Shown one piece after another: positions 7,741 through 17,767 of a stretch of DNA of 64,000 bases (position 1 is its first letter; every line of letters starts with the position of its first letter). Both the position numbers and the translations under genes were made by a program. Source of the DNA: Devosia oryziradicis (GTDB lineage: Bacteria > Pseudomonadota > Alphaproteobacteria > Rhizobiales > Devosiaceae); the NCBI RefSeq assembly GCF_016698645.1, contig NZ_CP068047.1:806001-870000 (forward strand), given 5' to 3'. The notes under the pieces were generated by a model, which did not search any database, was not told the DNA's origin, and saw nothing but the letters and a program-made list of their open reading frames with translations.

Positions 7741-8589
7741 ATGGAACAGGGAGAAATCTCCCTCAGCGATCGCGAGTTTTCGCGCATCAAGAGCCGGGTC
7801 TATCAGGTCGCCGGCATTTCGCTCAGCGATGCCAAGCGAACGCTGGTCATCTCGCGTTTGAGCAAGATCGTGCGGGCGTTGGGCCTGGCGGGCTTCGACG
7901 CCTATGTCGACTATCTCGAGCGCAGCGGGTCAGCCCAGGATGGGCAGGATTTCGTCAACGCGCTGACCACCAACCTCACGCGGTTCTATCGCGAGGACCA
8001 CCACTTCGAACATCTGCGCTCCTATGTGGGGGGGCTGATCGCGGACAAGCCGCGCGGGTCGCGCCTGCGGCTGTGGTCGGCCGGCTGCTCGACGGGGCAG
8101 GAGCCCTATACGCTGGGCATGGACCTGTTGGCGGCCTACCCCGAACTCAAGCGCTGGGACTTCAAGATTCTGGCCACCGACATCGACACGGCCGTCATCG
8201 CCAAGGCGGCCCGCGGCGTTTACCCCGAGAACGAACTCAATGGGCTCAGCGCCGAACGGGCTCGGCTGTTCGAGAAAACCGGCGATGGACAGATCCGGAT
8301 ACCTTCGGCGGTACGCGAGCTCGTCTCGTTCAAGCCGCTCAACCTGATCGGGCCGAACTGGCCGATGAAGGGGCCGTTCGACGCCATCTTCTGTCGCAAC
8401 GTGGCGATCTATTTCGACAAGCCAACGCAGGGTGAAGTCTTCGGCCGGCTGGGCAAGCTGCTGGCGCCCGAAGGTTTCCTCTATATCGGCCATTCCGAAA
8501 ATCTGGGATCGGGCGGCGAAGGCTTCCGCCTGGTCGGCAAGACCATCTACCAATCCAAGTTGAAACAGAGCAAACGAGAAGCAGCATGA
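7741..8589 (+). CDS. cheR: Chemoreceptor methyltransferase CheR
   Basis: CheR uses S-adenosylmethionine to methylate glutamates on chemoreceptors during adaptation. The 282-residue product has the N-terminal helical CheR domain (ISLSDREFSRIKSRVYQVAGI). The SAM-binding core follows, with RLWSAGCSTGQEPYT, KILATDIDTAVIAKA, FDAIFCRNVAIYF and a closing FLYIGHSENL. A beta-subdomain region able to bind receptor pentapeptides is plausible, given the xWxEF tails nearby. I chose the internal ATG because upstream in-frame sequence overlaps the preceding receptor gene. Its stop overlaps the cheB start (ATGA), so translation is coupled. Confidence 0.95.
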   Translation: MEQGEISLSDREFSRIKSRVYQVAGISLSDAKRTLVISRLSKIVRALGLAGFDAYVDYLERSGSAQDGQDFVNALTTNLTRFYREDHHFEHLRSYVGGLIADKPRGSRLRLWSAGCSTGQEPYTLGMDLLAAYPELKRWDFKILATDIDTAVIAKAARGVYPENELNGLSAERARLFEKTGDGQIRIPSAVRELVSFKPLNLIGPNWPMKGPFDAIFCRNVAIYFDKPTQGEVFGRLGKLLAPEGFLYIGHSENLGSGGEGFRLVGKTIYQSKLKQSKREAA

Positions 8590-9635
8590 GCATCAAGGTC
8601 CTGGTCGTCGACGATTCGGCGCTGATCCGCGAAGTGCTGGCCCGCATGCTGACGCGCGACGGCGACATCAATGTGGTCGGCACGGCGGTCGATCCGAACG
8701 ACGCGCGCGAGAAGATCAAGCAGTTCAACCCCGACGTGGTGACGCTCGACATCGAAATGCCCGGCATGAACGGGTTGCAATTCCTCGACAAGCTGATGCG
8801 CCTGCGGCCAACGCCGGTGGTGATGGTTTCGACGCTGACCAAGAAGGGGGCCAGCGAAACGCTCTTGGCCCTCGAACTGGGTGCGGTCGATTTCGTGGCC
8901 AAGCCGAGCGCCGAAGCCGAGGGCGGGATCGAAGCCTTTGGCGCCAACCTGCGCGACAAGATCCGCGCGGCCGCCAAGTCCGACGTGCGCGGACGTTCCA
9001 GCGGCCGGGCCGAAGCGCCCAAGGTGGCGATCAAGACCGCCGCGGCGCCGTCGGGCGCCTTGATCGCCATCGGGGCGTCCACCGGCGGCGTCGAGGCGAT
9101 CCGTGCTGTTCTCGCCCATATGCCTGTCGACTGCCCGCCCATCGTCATCGCCCAGCACATGCCGGCAGGCTTTACCAGCCGGTTTGCCGCACGCCTCGAC
9201 GAAATCTGCGACCTCAAGGTGGTGGAGGCCGAAGACCGCATGCCGCTGCTGGCGGGCCACGCTTATGTGGCGCGAGGCGACTATCACCTGCGGGTGGAAC
9301 GGTCCTCGGGCCAGCTCAAGGCGCGGCTTACCCAGGACAACCTCGAAAGCGGGCACCGCCCGAGCGTCGATGTGCTGTTCGAATCTGTGGCCAAGACGGT
9401 GGGGCCGATGGCGGTCGGCGCCATCCTGACCGGGATGGGCCGCGATGGCGCGCGGGGCCTCAAATTGATGCGCGACGCGGGCGCCTATACCGTGGGCCAG
9501 AGCCAGGCGTCGGCCCTGGTCTATGGCATGCCGCGCGTCGCCTTCGAGGAAGGCGCGGTTGTCGAGCAGGCGCCGGTCGAGGCGATCGCGGCCCGCCTGG
9601 CCAATGCTCTGGTGCGGCTGAAGTCGGCCGCCTGA
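8586..9635 (+). CDS. cheB: Chemotaxis methylesterase/response regulator CheB
   Basis: CheB removes methyl groups from receptors when phosphorylated by CheA. The 349-residue protein has an N-terminal receiver domain with acidic pair Asp9-Asp10 and phospho-acceptor Asp55 (VTLDIEMPGMNG). A variable linker and a C-terminal esterase domain follow. The catalytic Ser165 lies in GASTGG, the His in IAQHMP and the Asp in GMGRDGARG. The length is normal for CheB. It is co-transcribed and translationally coupled with cheR through a 4-base overlap. Confidence 0.96.
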   Translation: MSIKVLVVDDSALIREVLARMLTRDGDINVVGTAVDPNDAREKIKQFNPDVVTLDIEMPGMNGLQFLDKLMRLRPTPVVMVSTLTKKGASETLLALELGAVDFVAKPSAEAEGGIEAFGANLRDKIRAAAKSDVRGRSSGRAEAPKVAIKTAAAPSGALIAIGASTGGVEAIRAVLAHMPVDCPPIVIAQHMPAGFTSRFAARLDEICDLKVVEAEDRMPLLAGHAYVARGDYHLRVERSSGQLKARLTQDNLESGHRPSVDVLFESVAKTVGPMAVGAILTGMGRDGARGLKLMRDAGAYTVGQSQASALVYGMPRVAFEEGAVVEQAPVEAIAARLANALVRLKSAA

Positions 9636-9752
9636 GTGGCGTCGGGCACAATGCCAACACCCGGATTGAGAGATTTGTAACGCTTCTTGCCTAGTGTTTC
9701 GGCAGAAGAATTGGGGTTTGCGGCCCCACGCGCCAGAAGGTGAAATACGACC

Positions 9753-10142
9753 ATGCCTAAAGCCAGCGCAGTCAGCGTCCTCATCGTCGACGACCAGCAG
9801 TCCATGCGCGGTATCTGCAAGTACATCCTCACCCAGCTCGGCTTCAAGGACATCATCGAAGCCAAGAGCGGTCGCGATGCCCTGGGCAAGCTCGAAAAAT
9901 CCAATGTCGACCTGATCATCTCGGACTGGAACATGGAAGACATTGACGGGCTGACCCTGCTCAAGGTCATCCGCAAGCATCCGCGCACCCAGGGCATGCC
10001 ATTCATCATGGCGACCGGCCGCTCCGACAAGGAGCAGGTCAAGGAAGCCATTTCCTTTGGCGTCAACAACTACATCATCAAGCCGTTTGACGCTTCGACC
10101 ATGAAGAAGCGCATCGAGGCGGTAATCGGCGCGCTGAGCTGA
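9753..10142 (+). CDS. cheY: Single-domain response regulator CheY
   Basis: The 129-residue receiver protein is the diffusible signal from CheA to the flagellar motor. Residues fit CheY: Asp13-Asp14 for Mg2+, phospho-acceptor Asp58 (IISDWNMEDIDG), Thr88 (MATGRSD), Tyr107 and Lys110 (YIIKPF). The aromatic at 107 is the usual switch residue. A 117-base gap after cheB leaves room for its own promoter. A strong intrinsic terminator follows, closing the che gene block. Some alphaproteobacteria have a second CheY acting as a phosphate sink; only one is visible here. Confidence 0.94.
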   Translation: MPKASAVSVLIVDDQQSMRGICKYILTQLGFKDIIEAKSGRDALGKLEKSNVDLIISDWNMEDIDGLTLLKVIRKHPRTQGMPFIMATGRSDKEQVKEAISFGVNNYIIKPFDASTMKKRIEAVIGALS

Positions 10143-10171
10143 CCGAGCACGCAGCACGCTCCTCTAGGACG

Positions 10172-10201
10172 GGCCACCCATAGGGTGGCCTTTGTCGTTT
10201 T
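10172..10201 (+). terminator. Intrinsic terminator after cheY
   Basis: An 8-bp stem (GGCCACCC / GGGTGGCC) with a 3-base ATA loop is followed by a T-rich tail (TTTGTCGTTTT). The remaining ~230 bases before the next receptor gene hold no convincing gene and probably contain its promoter. Confidence 0.85.
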
Positions 10202-10434
10202 GGTCGCCGCCCTACCCGGAGCAATTGCAAACGCTGATCGACAAAAGCCAAGTCGCTGGCCCGACCGTATTTATCCGTAACAAGTGATTAATTCGTCGTG
10301 TGTATCGTTTGCACAGATTGGCACCAAGCCAATGACGAGGGGGACGACTTCCACGCAAACCGGGCCAAGAAGGGCGCTGGTTTATCGCCTTGGCGCGATG
10401 GCGGGGCAGTCCGGTAGGAAAGCTGGAGCATTCG

Positions 10435-12975
10435 ATGGGATTTTTGCCGCAACTCAAGATCGCCCAGAAGCTGCCATTGGCGCTGGTCGGATCGGCGCTG
10501 CTGGTGAGCGCGGGCGTGGGCATTGCCAGCTACCTGATCGGCTCGGCAACCGTGGATCAATTGTCACGGCGGCAGATCGAAACGATCGCCACGCAGACCT
10601 CGGCCGAACTTGGTTCGTATCTCGACGGCATTGCCAAGGACCTGACGATCACGGCGGCAACAGAATCCACCCAAACCGTTCTGCGCGATCTCAACATCAA
10701 CTGGGGCCAGTTCCAGACCGGTTCGCTGGCGACGGACCCGGTCGCTGCGCTGCAGACGGCCTATATTACCAACAATCCCGATCCGGCCAATCGTGAGCTG
10801 CTCGACGTTTCGACCGCCGACAAGCGCACCAACTACGATTTCACCCATTCCAAAATCCACCCGGCCTTCCGCCGGCAGTTGCAGGCGCGCGGCTATGCAG
10901 ACCTGATCGTGTTCAATCCGACCGGCGACCTGGTCTATTCGGTCAAGAAGCGCGACGACCTGGCGACAAATTTTGCCGCCGGTGGCCCCGGCGCCGAAAC
11001 TGGCCTGGGCAAAGCCTTCCAGGCTGCTGCCGCAATGACCGAGGGCGGACAGGTGGCGTTCCAGGACTTCACCGCCTATGCCCCAGCAGGCGGAATGCCG
11101 GAAGGTTTCATGGCGACGCCGGTCTTCGACAACCGCCAGAAGCTGGTGGGTGTGCTGGCTGCCGCGATCTCGACCGCGCCGATCAACGCCATCATGAGCA
11201 GCAGCGAAGGCCTGGGCGAGACCGGCGAGAGCTTCTTTGTCGGGCCGGATTTCCTGATGCGGTCGGATTCGCGATTCTCGGAGGGCGACGACTCCCTGAC
11301 GACCACGTTCCGCAACCCGGTCGTCGAAGCGGCCCTGGCCGGCACCGAAGCGGTCGGCATTTCCTCGGATTATCGCGGCATGGACATGATCCTGACCGCG
11401 CAGCCGCTGAGATTTGGCGGGGCGAACTGGGCCGTGGTGACCGCCGTTGGTGAGGACGAGGCCTATGCCCCGATCACCGACATGCGCAACATGATGCTGG
11501 CCATTGGCGGCGGACTGCTCGCCATCGCGGCGATCGCCGGCTACTTCTTTGCCCGCTCGGTCAGCCGTCCGATCAGCCGCCTCACCACGACTATGGAGGC
11601 CCTGGCCGATGGCGACCTCGATGTCGAGGTGCGCGGCGCCGACGGCCGGGACGAACTGGGCGCCATGGCCCGTGCGGTCGAAGTGTTCCGCGAAAACGGG
11701 CTCAAGATGGCGCAGATGACCGAGGCGGAGGCCGCCCAGATCATCCGGAGCCAGGCGGAACGTGCGGCGATGATGCAGGATCTGCAGCGCGCCTTCGGCG
11801 CGGTGGTCGACGCCGCGATCGCAGGGGACTTCACCAAACGCGTCGATGCCGAATTCCCCGACGACGAGCTCAATACGCTGGCCCGTTCGGTCAACAACCT
11901 CGTGGCGACGGTCGATCGCGGGTTGAGCGAAACCGGCACCGTGCTGGCTTCGCTCGCCCATACCGATCTCACCCAGCGCATGCAGGGCGACTATCAGGGC
12001 GCCTTTGCCCGCCTCAAGGCCGATACCAATGCGGTGGCCGAGAAGCTCACCGATATTGTCGGACAGCTCAAGGACACCTCGCGCACCCTCAAGAATGCGA
12101 CGGGCGAAATCCTCAGCGGCGCCAATGACCTGAGCGAGCGCACCACCAAGCAGGCGGCGACGATCGAAGAAACCTCGGCGGCCATGGAGCAGCTGGCGGC
12201 AACGGTGCTGCAAAATGCCGACCGCGCCAAGGAGGCCAGCTCGGTCGCCTCGACGGTGACCCGCACAGCCGAAGAAGGCGGGCAGGTGATGCACCAGGCG
12301 ACCGAAGCCATGGAGCGCATCACCGCTTCCTCGGGCAAGATTTCCAACATCATCGGGCTGATCGACGACATTGCCTTCCAGACCAACCTTCTGGCGCTCA
12401 ATGCCTCGGTCGAAGCGGCGCGCGCCGGTGATGCCGGCAAGGGCTTTGCCGTCGTGGCCGTGGAAGTGCGGCGCCTGGCCCAGTCGGCCGCCAATGCGTC
12501 GAGCGAGGTCAAGGTGCTGATCGAACAGTCGGCCGGGGAGGTGAAGGGCGGTTCGCGCCTGGTGCTCGATGCCGCCGCCAAGCTCGAGGCCATGGTGGCC
12601 GCAGCACGCTCGTCGAACGAGTTGATGAGCGGCATTGCCAAGGAAAGCCGCGAACAGGCCGGCGCCATCGAAGAAGTCAATTCGGCCGTCCGCACCATGG
12701 ACGAGATGACCCAGCACAATGCGGCGCTGGTGGAAGAGATCAATGCCGCCATCGAGCAGACGGAGGCGCAGGCTACCGAGCTCGACCGCATCGTGGATAT
12801 CTTTGCCATCAATGACAGCGCCGCGGCGCACCGTCGCGCCGCGCCGATGCCGGCCTCCCCGGTCAAGGCACTGGCCCACGGCGCCCGCGAGTTGCAGGAC
12901 AAGCTCAAGACCGTCGCCAAGTCCTATCTCAGCCATGGCAATGCCGCCGTGGACAAGGACTGGAACGAATTCTAG
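10435..12975 (+). CDS. Methyl-accepting chemotaxis protein, dCache sensor, triple HAMP, DWNEF tail
   Basis: The 846-residue transmembrane chemoreceptor has TM1 at about 12-34, a periplasmic double-Cache domain at about 40-345 and TM2 at about 353-375. HAMP1 follows (SRPISRLTTTMEALADGDLD). Two more HAMP-like units follow (AGDFTKRVDAEFPDDELNTL and HTDLTQRMQGDYQGAF). The signalling hairpin has tip [20 protein letters not shown]. It ends in DWNEF, a CheR/CheB-docking pentapeptide of the xWxxF type. dCache domains commonly bind amino acids or other small metabolites; the ligand here is unknown. The chosen ATG has a GGAG site. It is paralogous to the receptor at 19952. Confidence 0.93.
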   Translation: MGFLPQLKIAQKLPLALVGSALLVSAGVGIASYLIGSATVDQLSRRQIETIATQTSAELGSYLDGIAKDLTITAATESTQTVLRDLNINWGQFQTGSLATDPVAALQTAYITNNPDPANRELLDVSTADKRTNYDFTHSKIHPAFRRQLQARGYADLIVFNPTGDLVYSVKKRDDLATNFAAGGPGAETGLGKAFQAAAAMTEGGQVAFQDFTAYAPAGGMPEGFMATPVFDNRQKLVGVLAAAISTAPINAIMSSSEGLGETGESFFVGPDFLMRSDSRFSEGDDSLTTTFRNPVVEAALAGTEAVGISSDYRGMDMILTAQPLRFGGANWAVVTAVGEDEAYAPITDMRNMMLAIGGGLLAIAAIAGYFFARSVSRPISRLTTTMEALADGDLDVEVRGADGRDELGAMARAVEVFRENGLKMAQMTEAEAAQIIRSQAERAAMMQDLQRAFGAVVDAAIAGDFTKRVDAEFPDDELNTLARSVNNLVATVDRGLSETGTVLASLAHTDLTQRMQGDYQGAFARLKADTNAVAEKLTDIVGQLKDTSRTLKNATGEILSGANDLSERTTKQAATIEETSAAMEQLAATVLQNADRAKEASSVASTVTRTAEEGGQVMHQATEAMERITASSGKISNIIGLIDDIAFQTNLLALNASVEAARAGDAGKGFAVVAVEVRRLAQSAANASSEVKVLIEQSAGEVKGGSRLVLDAAAKLEAMVAAARSSNELMSGIAKESREQAGAIEEVNSAVRTMDEMTQHNAALVEEINAAIEQTEAQATELDRIVDIFAINDSAAAHRRAAPMPASPVKALAHGARELQDKLKTVAKSYLSHGNAAVDKDWNEF

Positions 12976-13008
12976 GCGCTAGGCGCGCCGAGGTCTGGAT
13001 CGATGAAG

Positions 13009-13035
13009 CGGGGCCAGCTTGGCCCCGTTTTCTTT
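13009..13035 (+). terminator. Intrinsic terminator after the first dCache receptor
   Basis: The stem CGGGGCC / GGCCCCG, extended by an A-T pair around a GCT loop, is followed by TTTTCTTT. It separates this receptor transcript from the next one. Confidence 0.85.
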
Positions 13036-13223
13036 GGTCGCGGGGCGCAGTTAGCTGCCGGTGACAAATAAATCGAACCGGGTTTGATCAAATCGTCATC
13101 GAAAACGATACCGGCCCCGGCTTGGACAACTTTCAATTAACCGCTGTCCCGTAATTTTCTCCATCAATGGATCAGCTGGCGCGCGATGAATTCGCTCGCG
13201 CAGGCGTTCGGGGGGAAACGAAC

Positions 13224-15308
13224 ATGCGCAAGTTCTTTGGGGTCTTTGGCAACATCAGGATGACCACGGCCATCGCGGCGCTGGTACTGGTGTCGATTAT
13301 CGGCTCGATCGCCGCCGTGTCGGGCGCGATCTACATGAGCCTGCACGCCCAATCGATCACCAACAGCAAGGCGCAGCAGGAAGCCAATCTGGCAGTGGCC
13401 GCGACCATCCTGGAGCGCCGCATTTCCGGCTCGGTGCTGAACTGGACCGACGAAGGGACGATGGATGCTTTCCAGAGCTGGGCCATCCCCCCATTCTATG
13501 ACACCGAGATCATCGACTCGGTCACCCGCGTCACCCGGCAGGATGCCACCATCTACGTGCTGGACGGCGACACCCAGAACCTGGTCGGCAAGACGACCAG
13601 CCTGGCCGCCGCCGACGGTACGCGCGTCGCCGACCTCGTGCTGGAACCGACGAGCCCGGCCTATGCCGCCGTCACCGCGGGCGAGGCCTATGTGGGCGAG
13701 CTGCCGGTCAACGGCGTCAGCTATTTTGCGGCCCTCCAGCCCATCGAGAAGATGGGCGGCGAAGTCATGGGCGCCATCTTTGTTGGTACGCCGATGACCA
13801 ATGTCGAAGCAGCGGCCACCGGCGTTCTGGGTCTAATCCTGATGGTGGGTGGCCTGGTGACCGTGGGCCTGGGCCTGCTCGGGCTGCTGCTGTCGCGCCT
13901 GATCACCAAGCCCATTCCCAAGCTTGCCGCCTCCATGGAAGCCATTGCCGAGGGCAATTACGAGGCCGACGTGCCCTATACGCAGCAGGGCAACGAGGTG
14001 GGCGCCATGGCTCGCGCCGTCGAGGTGTTCCGCCAGAACGGGTTGCGCGTCAGCCAGATGACCGAAGCCGAGGCCGCGCGCATCATCGCCGACCAGGAAA
14101 ACCGGCAGAAGATGATGAGCGAGCTTCAGTCCGCCTTCGGCGAAGTCGTCGATGCCGCGGTGGCGGGCGATTTCTCGCGCCAGGTGGCAGCGGAATTTCC
14201 TGATCCCGAGCTCAATGCGCTGGCCGCGGGCGTCAACAATCTGGTTCGAACCTTCAACCGCGGCGTCAGCGAGATGGGCCAGGTGCTGGGCGCCATGGCC
14301 GATACGGACCTTACCCAGCGCATGGAAGGCGACTATGAAGGCGCCTTCGCCACGCTCAAGAGCGACATCAACGCGGTCGCCGACAAGCTGACCGAAGTGG
14401 TGGGCCAGCTGCGCCATACCTCGGGCTCGCTCAAGACCGCGACAGGCGAAATCCTCAGCGGCGCCAACGATCTCAGCGAACGGACTACCAAGCAGGCGGC
14501 GACGATCGAAGAGACTTCGGCGGCGATGGAGCAGCTGGCCGGCACCGTGCTCAAGAATGCACAGCGCGCCAAGGATGCGAGCGCCAATGCCGCGCAGGTC
14601 ACCCGCACCGCCGAAGAAGGCGGCCAGGTGATGGATGCGGCGACCGCGGCCATGGAGCGGATCACCCAGTCCTCGGCCAAGATCTCCAACATCATCGGCA
14701 TGATCGACGATATTGCCTTCCAGACCAATCTCCTGGCGCTGAACGCGTCGGTGGAAGCCGCCCGCGCTGGCGATGCCGGCAAGGGCTTTGCCGTGGTGGC
14801 TGTGGAAGTGCGCCGTCTGGCGCAGTCGGCAGCGCAGGCATCCAGCGAGGTCAAGGTGCTGATCGAGCAGTCGGCCGGCGAGGTCAATGCGGGTTCCAAG
14901 CTGGTCGGCGATGCCGCCGGCAAGCTGAAGGCCATGCTGGATGCGGCACGCGGCAACAACGGCCTGCTCGAATCGATCGCCAATGACAGCCGCGAACAGG
15001 CTTCGGCCATTGACGAGGTGACGACGGCCGTCCGCACCATGGACGAGATGACCCAGCACAATGCGGCGCTGGTGGAACAGACCAATGCGGCCATCGAGCA
15101 GACCGAGGCGCAGGCGACCGAACTCGACCGGATCGTGGACGTGTTCCGCATCGACGACCACGAGAACCCCGCAAGTCGCAGCGAACGTCGTCCGGCCGCG
15201 CCCGCGGCGAGCGGCGCCCGCGACCTGCAGCAGCGGCTGGCCGCGGCTTCGAGCAACCTCATGACCCACGGCAACGCCGCCGTGGCGCCGGACTGGAACG
15301 AATTCTAG
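13224..15308 (+). CDS. Methyl-accepting chemotaxis protein, Cache_3-type sensor, triple HAMP, DWNEF tail
   Basis: The 694-residue receptor has TM1 at about 10-32 and a periplasmic Cache domain of the Cache_3/Cache_2-like type, including [16 protein letters not shown] and a late SYFAALQPI strand. TM2 lies at about 200-228. HAMP1 and two further HAMP-like units follow, then a signalling hairpin nearly identical to its neighbours, and a DWNEF end. Such Cache domains often bind organic acids; the ligand here is unknown. The ATG at 13224 follows a GGGGGAA site; an upstream in-frame ATG would add 19 residues before TM1 and looks less likely. It is closely related to the receptor at 15509. Confidence 0.92.
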   Translation: MRKFFGVFGNIRMTTAIAALVLVSIIGSIAAVSGAIYMSLHAQSITNSKAQQEANLAVAATILERRISGSVLNWTDEGTMDAFQSWAIPPFYDTEIIDSVTRVTRQDATIYVLDGDTQNLVGKTTSLAAADGTRVADLVLEPTSPAYAAVTAGEAYVGELPVNGVSYFAALQPIEKMGGEVMGAIFVGTPMTNVEAAATGVLGLILMVGGLVTVGLGLLGLLLSRLITKPIPKLAASMEAIAEGNYEADVPYTQQGNEVGAMARAVEVFRQNGLRVSQMTEAEAARIIADQENRQKMMSELQSAFGEVVDAAVAGDFSRQVAAEFPDPELNALAAGVNNLVRTFNRGVSEMGQVLGAMADTDLTQRMEGDYEGAFATLKSDINAVADKLTEVVGQLRHTSGSLKTATGEILSGANDLSERTTKQAATIEETSAAMEQLAGTVLKNAQRAKDASANAAQVTRTAEEGGQVMDAATAAMERITQSSAKISNIIGMIDDIAFQTNLLALNASVEAARAGDAGKGFAVVAVEVRRLAQSAAQASSEVKVLIEQSAGEVNAGSKLVGDAAGKLKAMLDAARGNNGLLESIANDSREQASAIDEVTTAVRTMDEMTQHNAALVEQTNAAIEQTEAQATELDRIVDVFRIDDHENPASRSERRPAAPAASGARDLQQRLAAASSNLMTHGNAAVAPDWNEF

Positions 15309-15332
15309 TCCAGGGCATCTGCCACCCACGTC

Positions 15333-15367
15333 AAACCGCGCGGCTCAGCCCGCGCGGTTTTGTTTTG
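15333..15367 (+). terminator. Intrinsic terminator after the second receptor of the array
   Basis: An 11-bp stem (AAACCGCGCGG / CCGCGCGGTTT) with a six-base loop is followed by TGTTTTG. Because of the A and T runs it could also work on the opposite strand. Confidence 0.85.
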
Positions 15368-15508
15368 TGGGTGTGTCTCGGCTCTGGGCGGAAAGTGGCC
15401 CGAAAGGCCCGGATTCCCGGCAATAAACACTCGCTTAAGCCTGTGCTGATATTTATCGGGTCGGTGCAACCGGGTCTCGGGCGCGCATAGTTTTTGGGGC
15501 AGACTGGC

Positions 15509-17581
15509 ATGTTCAAGCGCGCTGGCCACTTTGTCGGCAATATCAAGCTGACGACAATGATCGCCATGTTGGTGATCTCGGCAATCATCGTCTCGGTTCT
15601 GGTGGTGACGGCCGCGATCTATCTCAATCTGAGTGCGTCTACCCGGGCCACCGCGTTCAGCGAACAGAACACCAATCTGAAGACGGCGGCGACTATCGTG
15701 CAGGGCAGCCTGCCCGGCGCCGAGGTGACCTGGAGCGAAACCGGCGACATTGCCGAGATTCGCACCTGGGCCATGCCACGCCAGTTTCTCAACCACGACA
15801 TCGTCGATTCGATCGCCCGCATCACCGGCGAGGCGGCCACCATCTTCGGATGGGACGAGGCCAGCCAGGACTTCGTGCGCATGACCACCACCATTGTGGG
15901 GGAAGACGGCGAGCGCATCGTGGGTACGCCGCTGGGCCAGACCAGCCCCGCCTACGCCCGGATCCTGGAAGGCCAACCTTATTTCGGCGAGGCCAATATC
16001 GCGGGCAAGCCGTATTACACGGCCTACCAGCCCATTTTCGACCAGACCAACAAGCCTGTCGGCATCGTCTTTGTGGGCATCGACAAGGCGGCTATCGAGA
16101 CCGTCGTCTATGATGCGCTCAAGATGCTGCTGGTGGTCGGCCTGGTGACACTGGCCGTGCTGGGCAGCCTGGGCTACCTCCTGTCGCGGATGATGATGGG
16201 ACCGGTGCCGCGCCTGGCGCAGACCATGAAGACGGTGGCCGAAGGCAACTACCAGGCCGAAGTTCCCTATGTCGACCGGGGCAACGAAGTGGGCGAGATG
16301 GCTCGCGCGGTCGAAGTGTTCCGCGAGAACGGGCTCACCATGAGCCAGATGACCGAGGAAGAGCGTGCCGCCTCGGTGCGTCGCCGGGTGGAGCGCACCG
16401 ACATGATGGTGGCCCTGCAGGCGGCCTTCGGCGAAGTGGTGGATGCCGCCATAGCCGGCGACTTTTCCAAGCGCGTGCATGTGCAGTTCGCCGACCCGGA
16501 GCTCAACTCGCTGGCTGGCAGCATCAACAACCTGGTCGAGACGGTGGACCGTGGCATTGCCGAAACCGGCCAGGTCCTGGCCGCGCTGGCCGATACCAAC
16601 CTCACCAAGCGGATGGAGGGCGACTACCAGGGGTCGTTCGCCAAGCTCAAGGGCGACACCAATGCGGTGGCCGACAAACTGACCGAGGTGGTGACCCAGC
16701 TCCGTTCGACCTCGCGCACGCTCAAGACCGCCACCGGTGAAATCCTCAGCGGCGCCAATGACCTGTCCGAGCGCACCACCAAGCAGGCCGCAACCATCGA
16801 GCAGACTTCGGCAGCGATGGAAAAGCTGGCCGGCACCGTCGCCGAAAATGCGCGCATGGCGGAAGATGCCAGCGGCAAGGCACAGTCGGTGTCCGACAGT
16901 GCCGCCCATAGCGGCGCGACCATGAGCGAGGCCAACCAGGCCATGGAGCGCATCACCGCTTCCTCGGCCAAGATATCCAACATCATCGGGCTGATCGACG
17001 ACATCGCCTTCCAGACAAACCTGCTGGCGCTCAATGCCTCGGTGGAGGCAGCCAGGGCGGGCGATGCGGGCAAGGGTTTTGCCGTGGTGGCGGTCGAAGT
17101 GCGACGTCTGGCGCAGTCGGCTGCCAGCGCCTCGGCCGACGTGAAGTCGCTGATCGAGCAGAGCGCCAATGAGGTGAGAGGCGGCAGCAAGCTTGTCTCC
17201 ACCGCCTCCGAACAGCTGATGGCGATGCTCGAGGCCGTCGATGCCAATGCCAGGCTCATGCAGTCGATCGCCCGCGCCAGCCGCGAGCAGGCTGCCGCGA
17301 TCGACGAAGTTTCGGTGGCCGTCCGCACCATGGACGAGATGACCCAGCACAATGCGGCGCTGGTGGAAGAAACCAATGCCGCCATCGAGCAGACCGAAGC
17401 GCAGGCGACCGAACTGGATCGTGTGGTGGACATCTTCACCATTGAGGAGGGTCGAGCAGTGGCACCCAGGCGGGTCCAGGCTCCACCCGAGCGCGGGTCG
17501 GCGGACCGGGTCCGTTCGGCTGCGCAAGTCTATCTCAGCGACGGAAATGCCGCCCTTGCCAAGGACTGGGCCGAGTTCTGA
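15509..17581 (+). CDS. Methyl-accepting chemotaxis protein, Cache_3-type sensor, triple HAMP, DWAEF tail
   Basis: The 690-residue receptor has TM1 at about 12-38 and a periplasmic single Cache domain (TWSETGDIAEIRTWAMPRQF, later YYTAYQPIFDQTNKPVGIVF). TM2 lies at about 205-228, followed by three HAMP-like units and the common signalling hairpin. It ends in DWAEF, a variant of the DWNEF pentapeptide. The sensor aligns in layout with that of the preceding receptor ([12 protein letters not shown] versus VTWSETGDIAEI), so the two are recent paralogues with diverged ligand domains. The ATG at 15509 is preferred over an in-frame TTG five codons earlier. Confidence 0.92.
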   Translation: MFKRAGHFVGNIKLTTMIAMLVISAIIVSVLVVTAAIYLNLSASTRATAFSEQNTNLKTAATIVQGSLPGAEVTWSETGDIAEIRTWAMPRQFLNHDIVDSIARITGEAATIFGWDEASQDFVRMTTTIVGEDGERIVGTPLGQTSPAYARILEGQPYFGEANIAGKPYYTAYQPIFDQTNKPVGIVFVGIDKAAIETVVYDALKMLLVVGLVTLAVLGSLGYLLSRMMMGPVPRLAQTMKTVAEGNYQAEVPYVDRGNEVGEMARAVEVFRENGLTMSQMTEEERAASVRRRVERTDMMVALQAAFGEVVDAAIAGDFSKRVHVQFADPELNSLAGSINNLVETVDRGIAETGQVLAALADTNLTKRMEGDYQGSFAKLKGDTNAVADKLTEVVTQLRSTSRTLKTATGEILSGANDLSERTTKQAATIEQTSAAMEKLAGTVAENARMAEDASGKAQSVSDSAAHSGATMSEANQAMERITASSAKISNIIGLIDDIAFQTNLLALNASVEAARAGDAGKGFAVVAVEVRRLAQSAASASADVKSLIEQSANEVRGGSKLVSTASEQLMAMLEAVDANARLMQSIARASREQAAAIDEVSVAVRTMDEMTQHNAALVEETNAAIEQTEAQATELDRVVDIFTIEEGRAVAPRRVQAPPERGSADRVRSAAQVYLSDGNAALAKDWAEF

Positions 17582-17604
17582 GGGCTGAAGGCGTGAGGTC
17601 GACA

Positions 17605-17637
17605 AATGGGCGCCGCGGGGCGCCCATTCCATTTTTT
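17605..17637 (+). terminator. Intrinsic terminator after the third receptor of the array
   Basis: A 10-bp stem (AATGGGCGCC / GGCGCCCATT) with a 4-base loop is followed by CCATTTTTT. Confidence 0.88.
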
Positions 17638-17767
17638 CGCCTCGTGGAACGTATGGTTTACCGCCCCTTAACGCGCATCTGCCAATTTCTTCCGCGGACG
17701 CACTTAACTTTGGCTTGCCAATCCCAATCGCGCGGATCGCAGTCGCGCCCCTTCAGGAGTCCTTCAA

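Noticed and set aside
10564..12936. Very long open frame (790 codons) on the minus strand opposite the first dCache receptor; similar ones oppose the other receptors.
   Set aside because: They mirror the codon bias of the GC-rich receptor genes and show no protein-like motifs. The plus-strand frames carry complete, recognisable domains.
13224..17581. Possible single duplicated receptor caused by assembly error.
   Set aside because: The sensors, TM segments and tails (DWNEF versus DWAEF) differ clearly, and separate terminators follow each gene.
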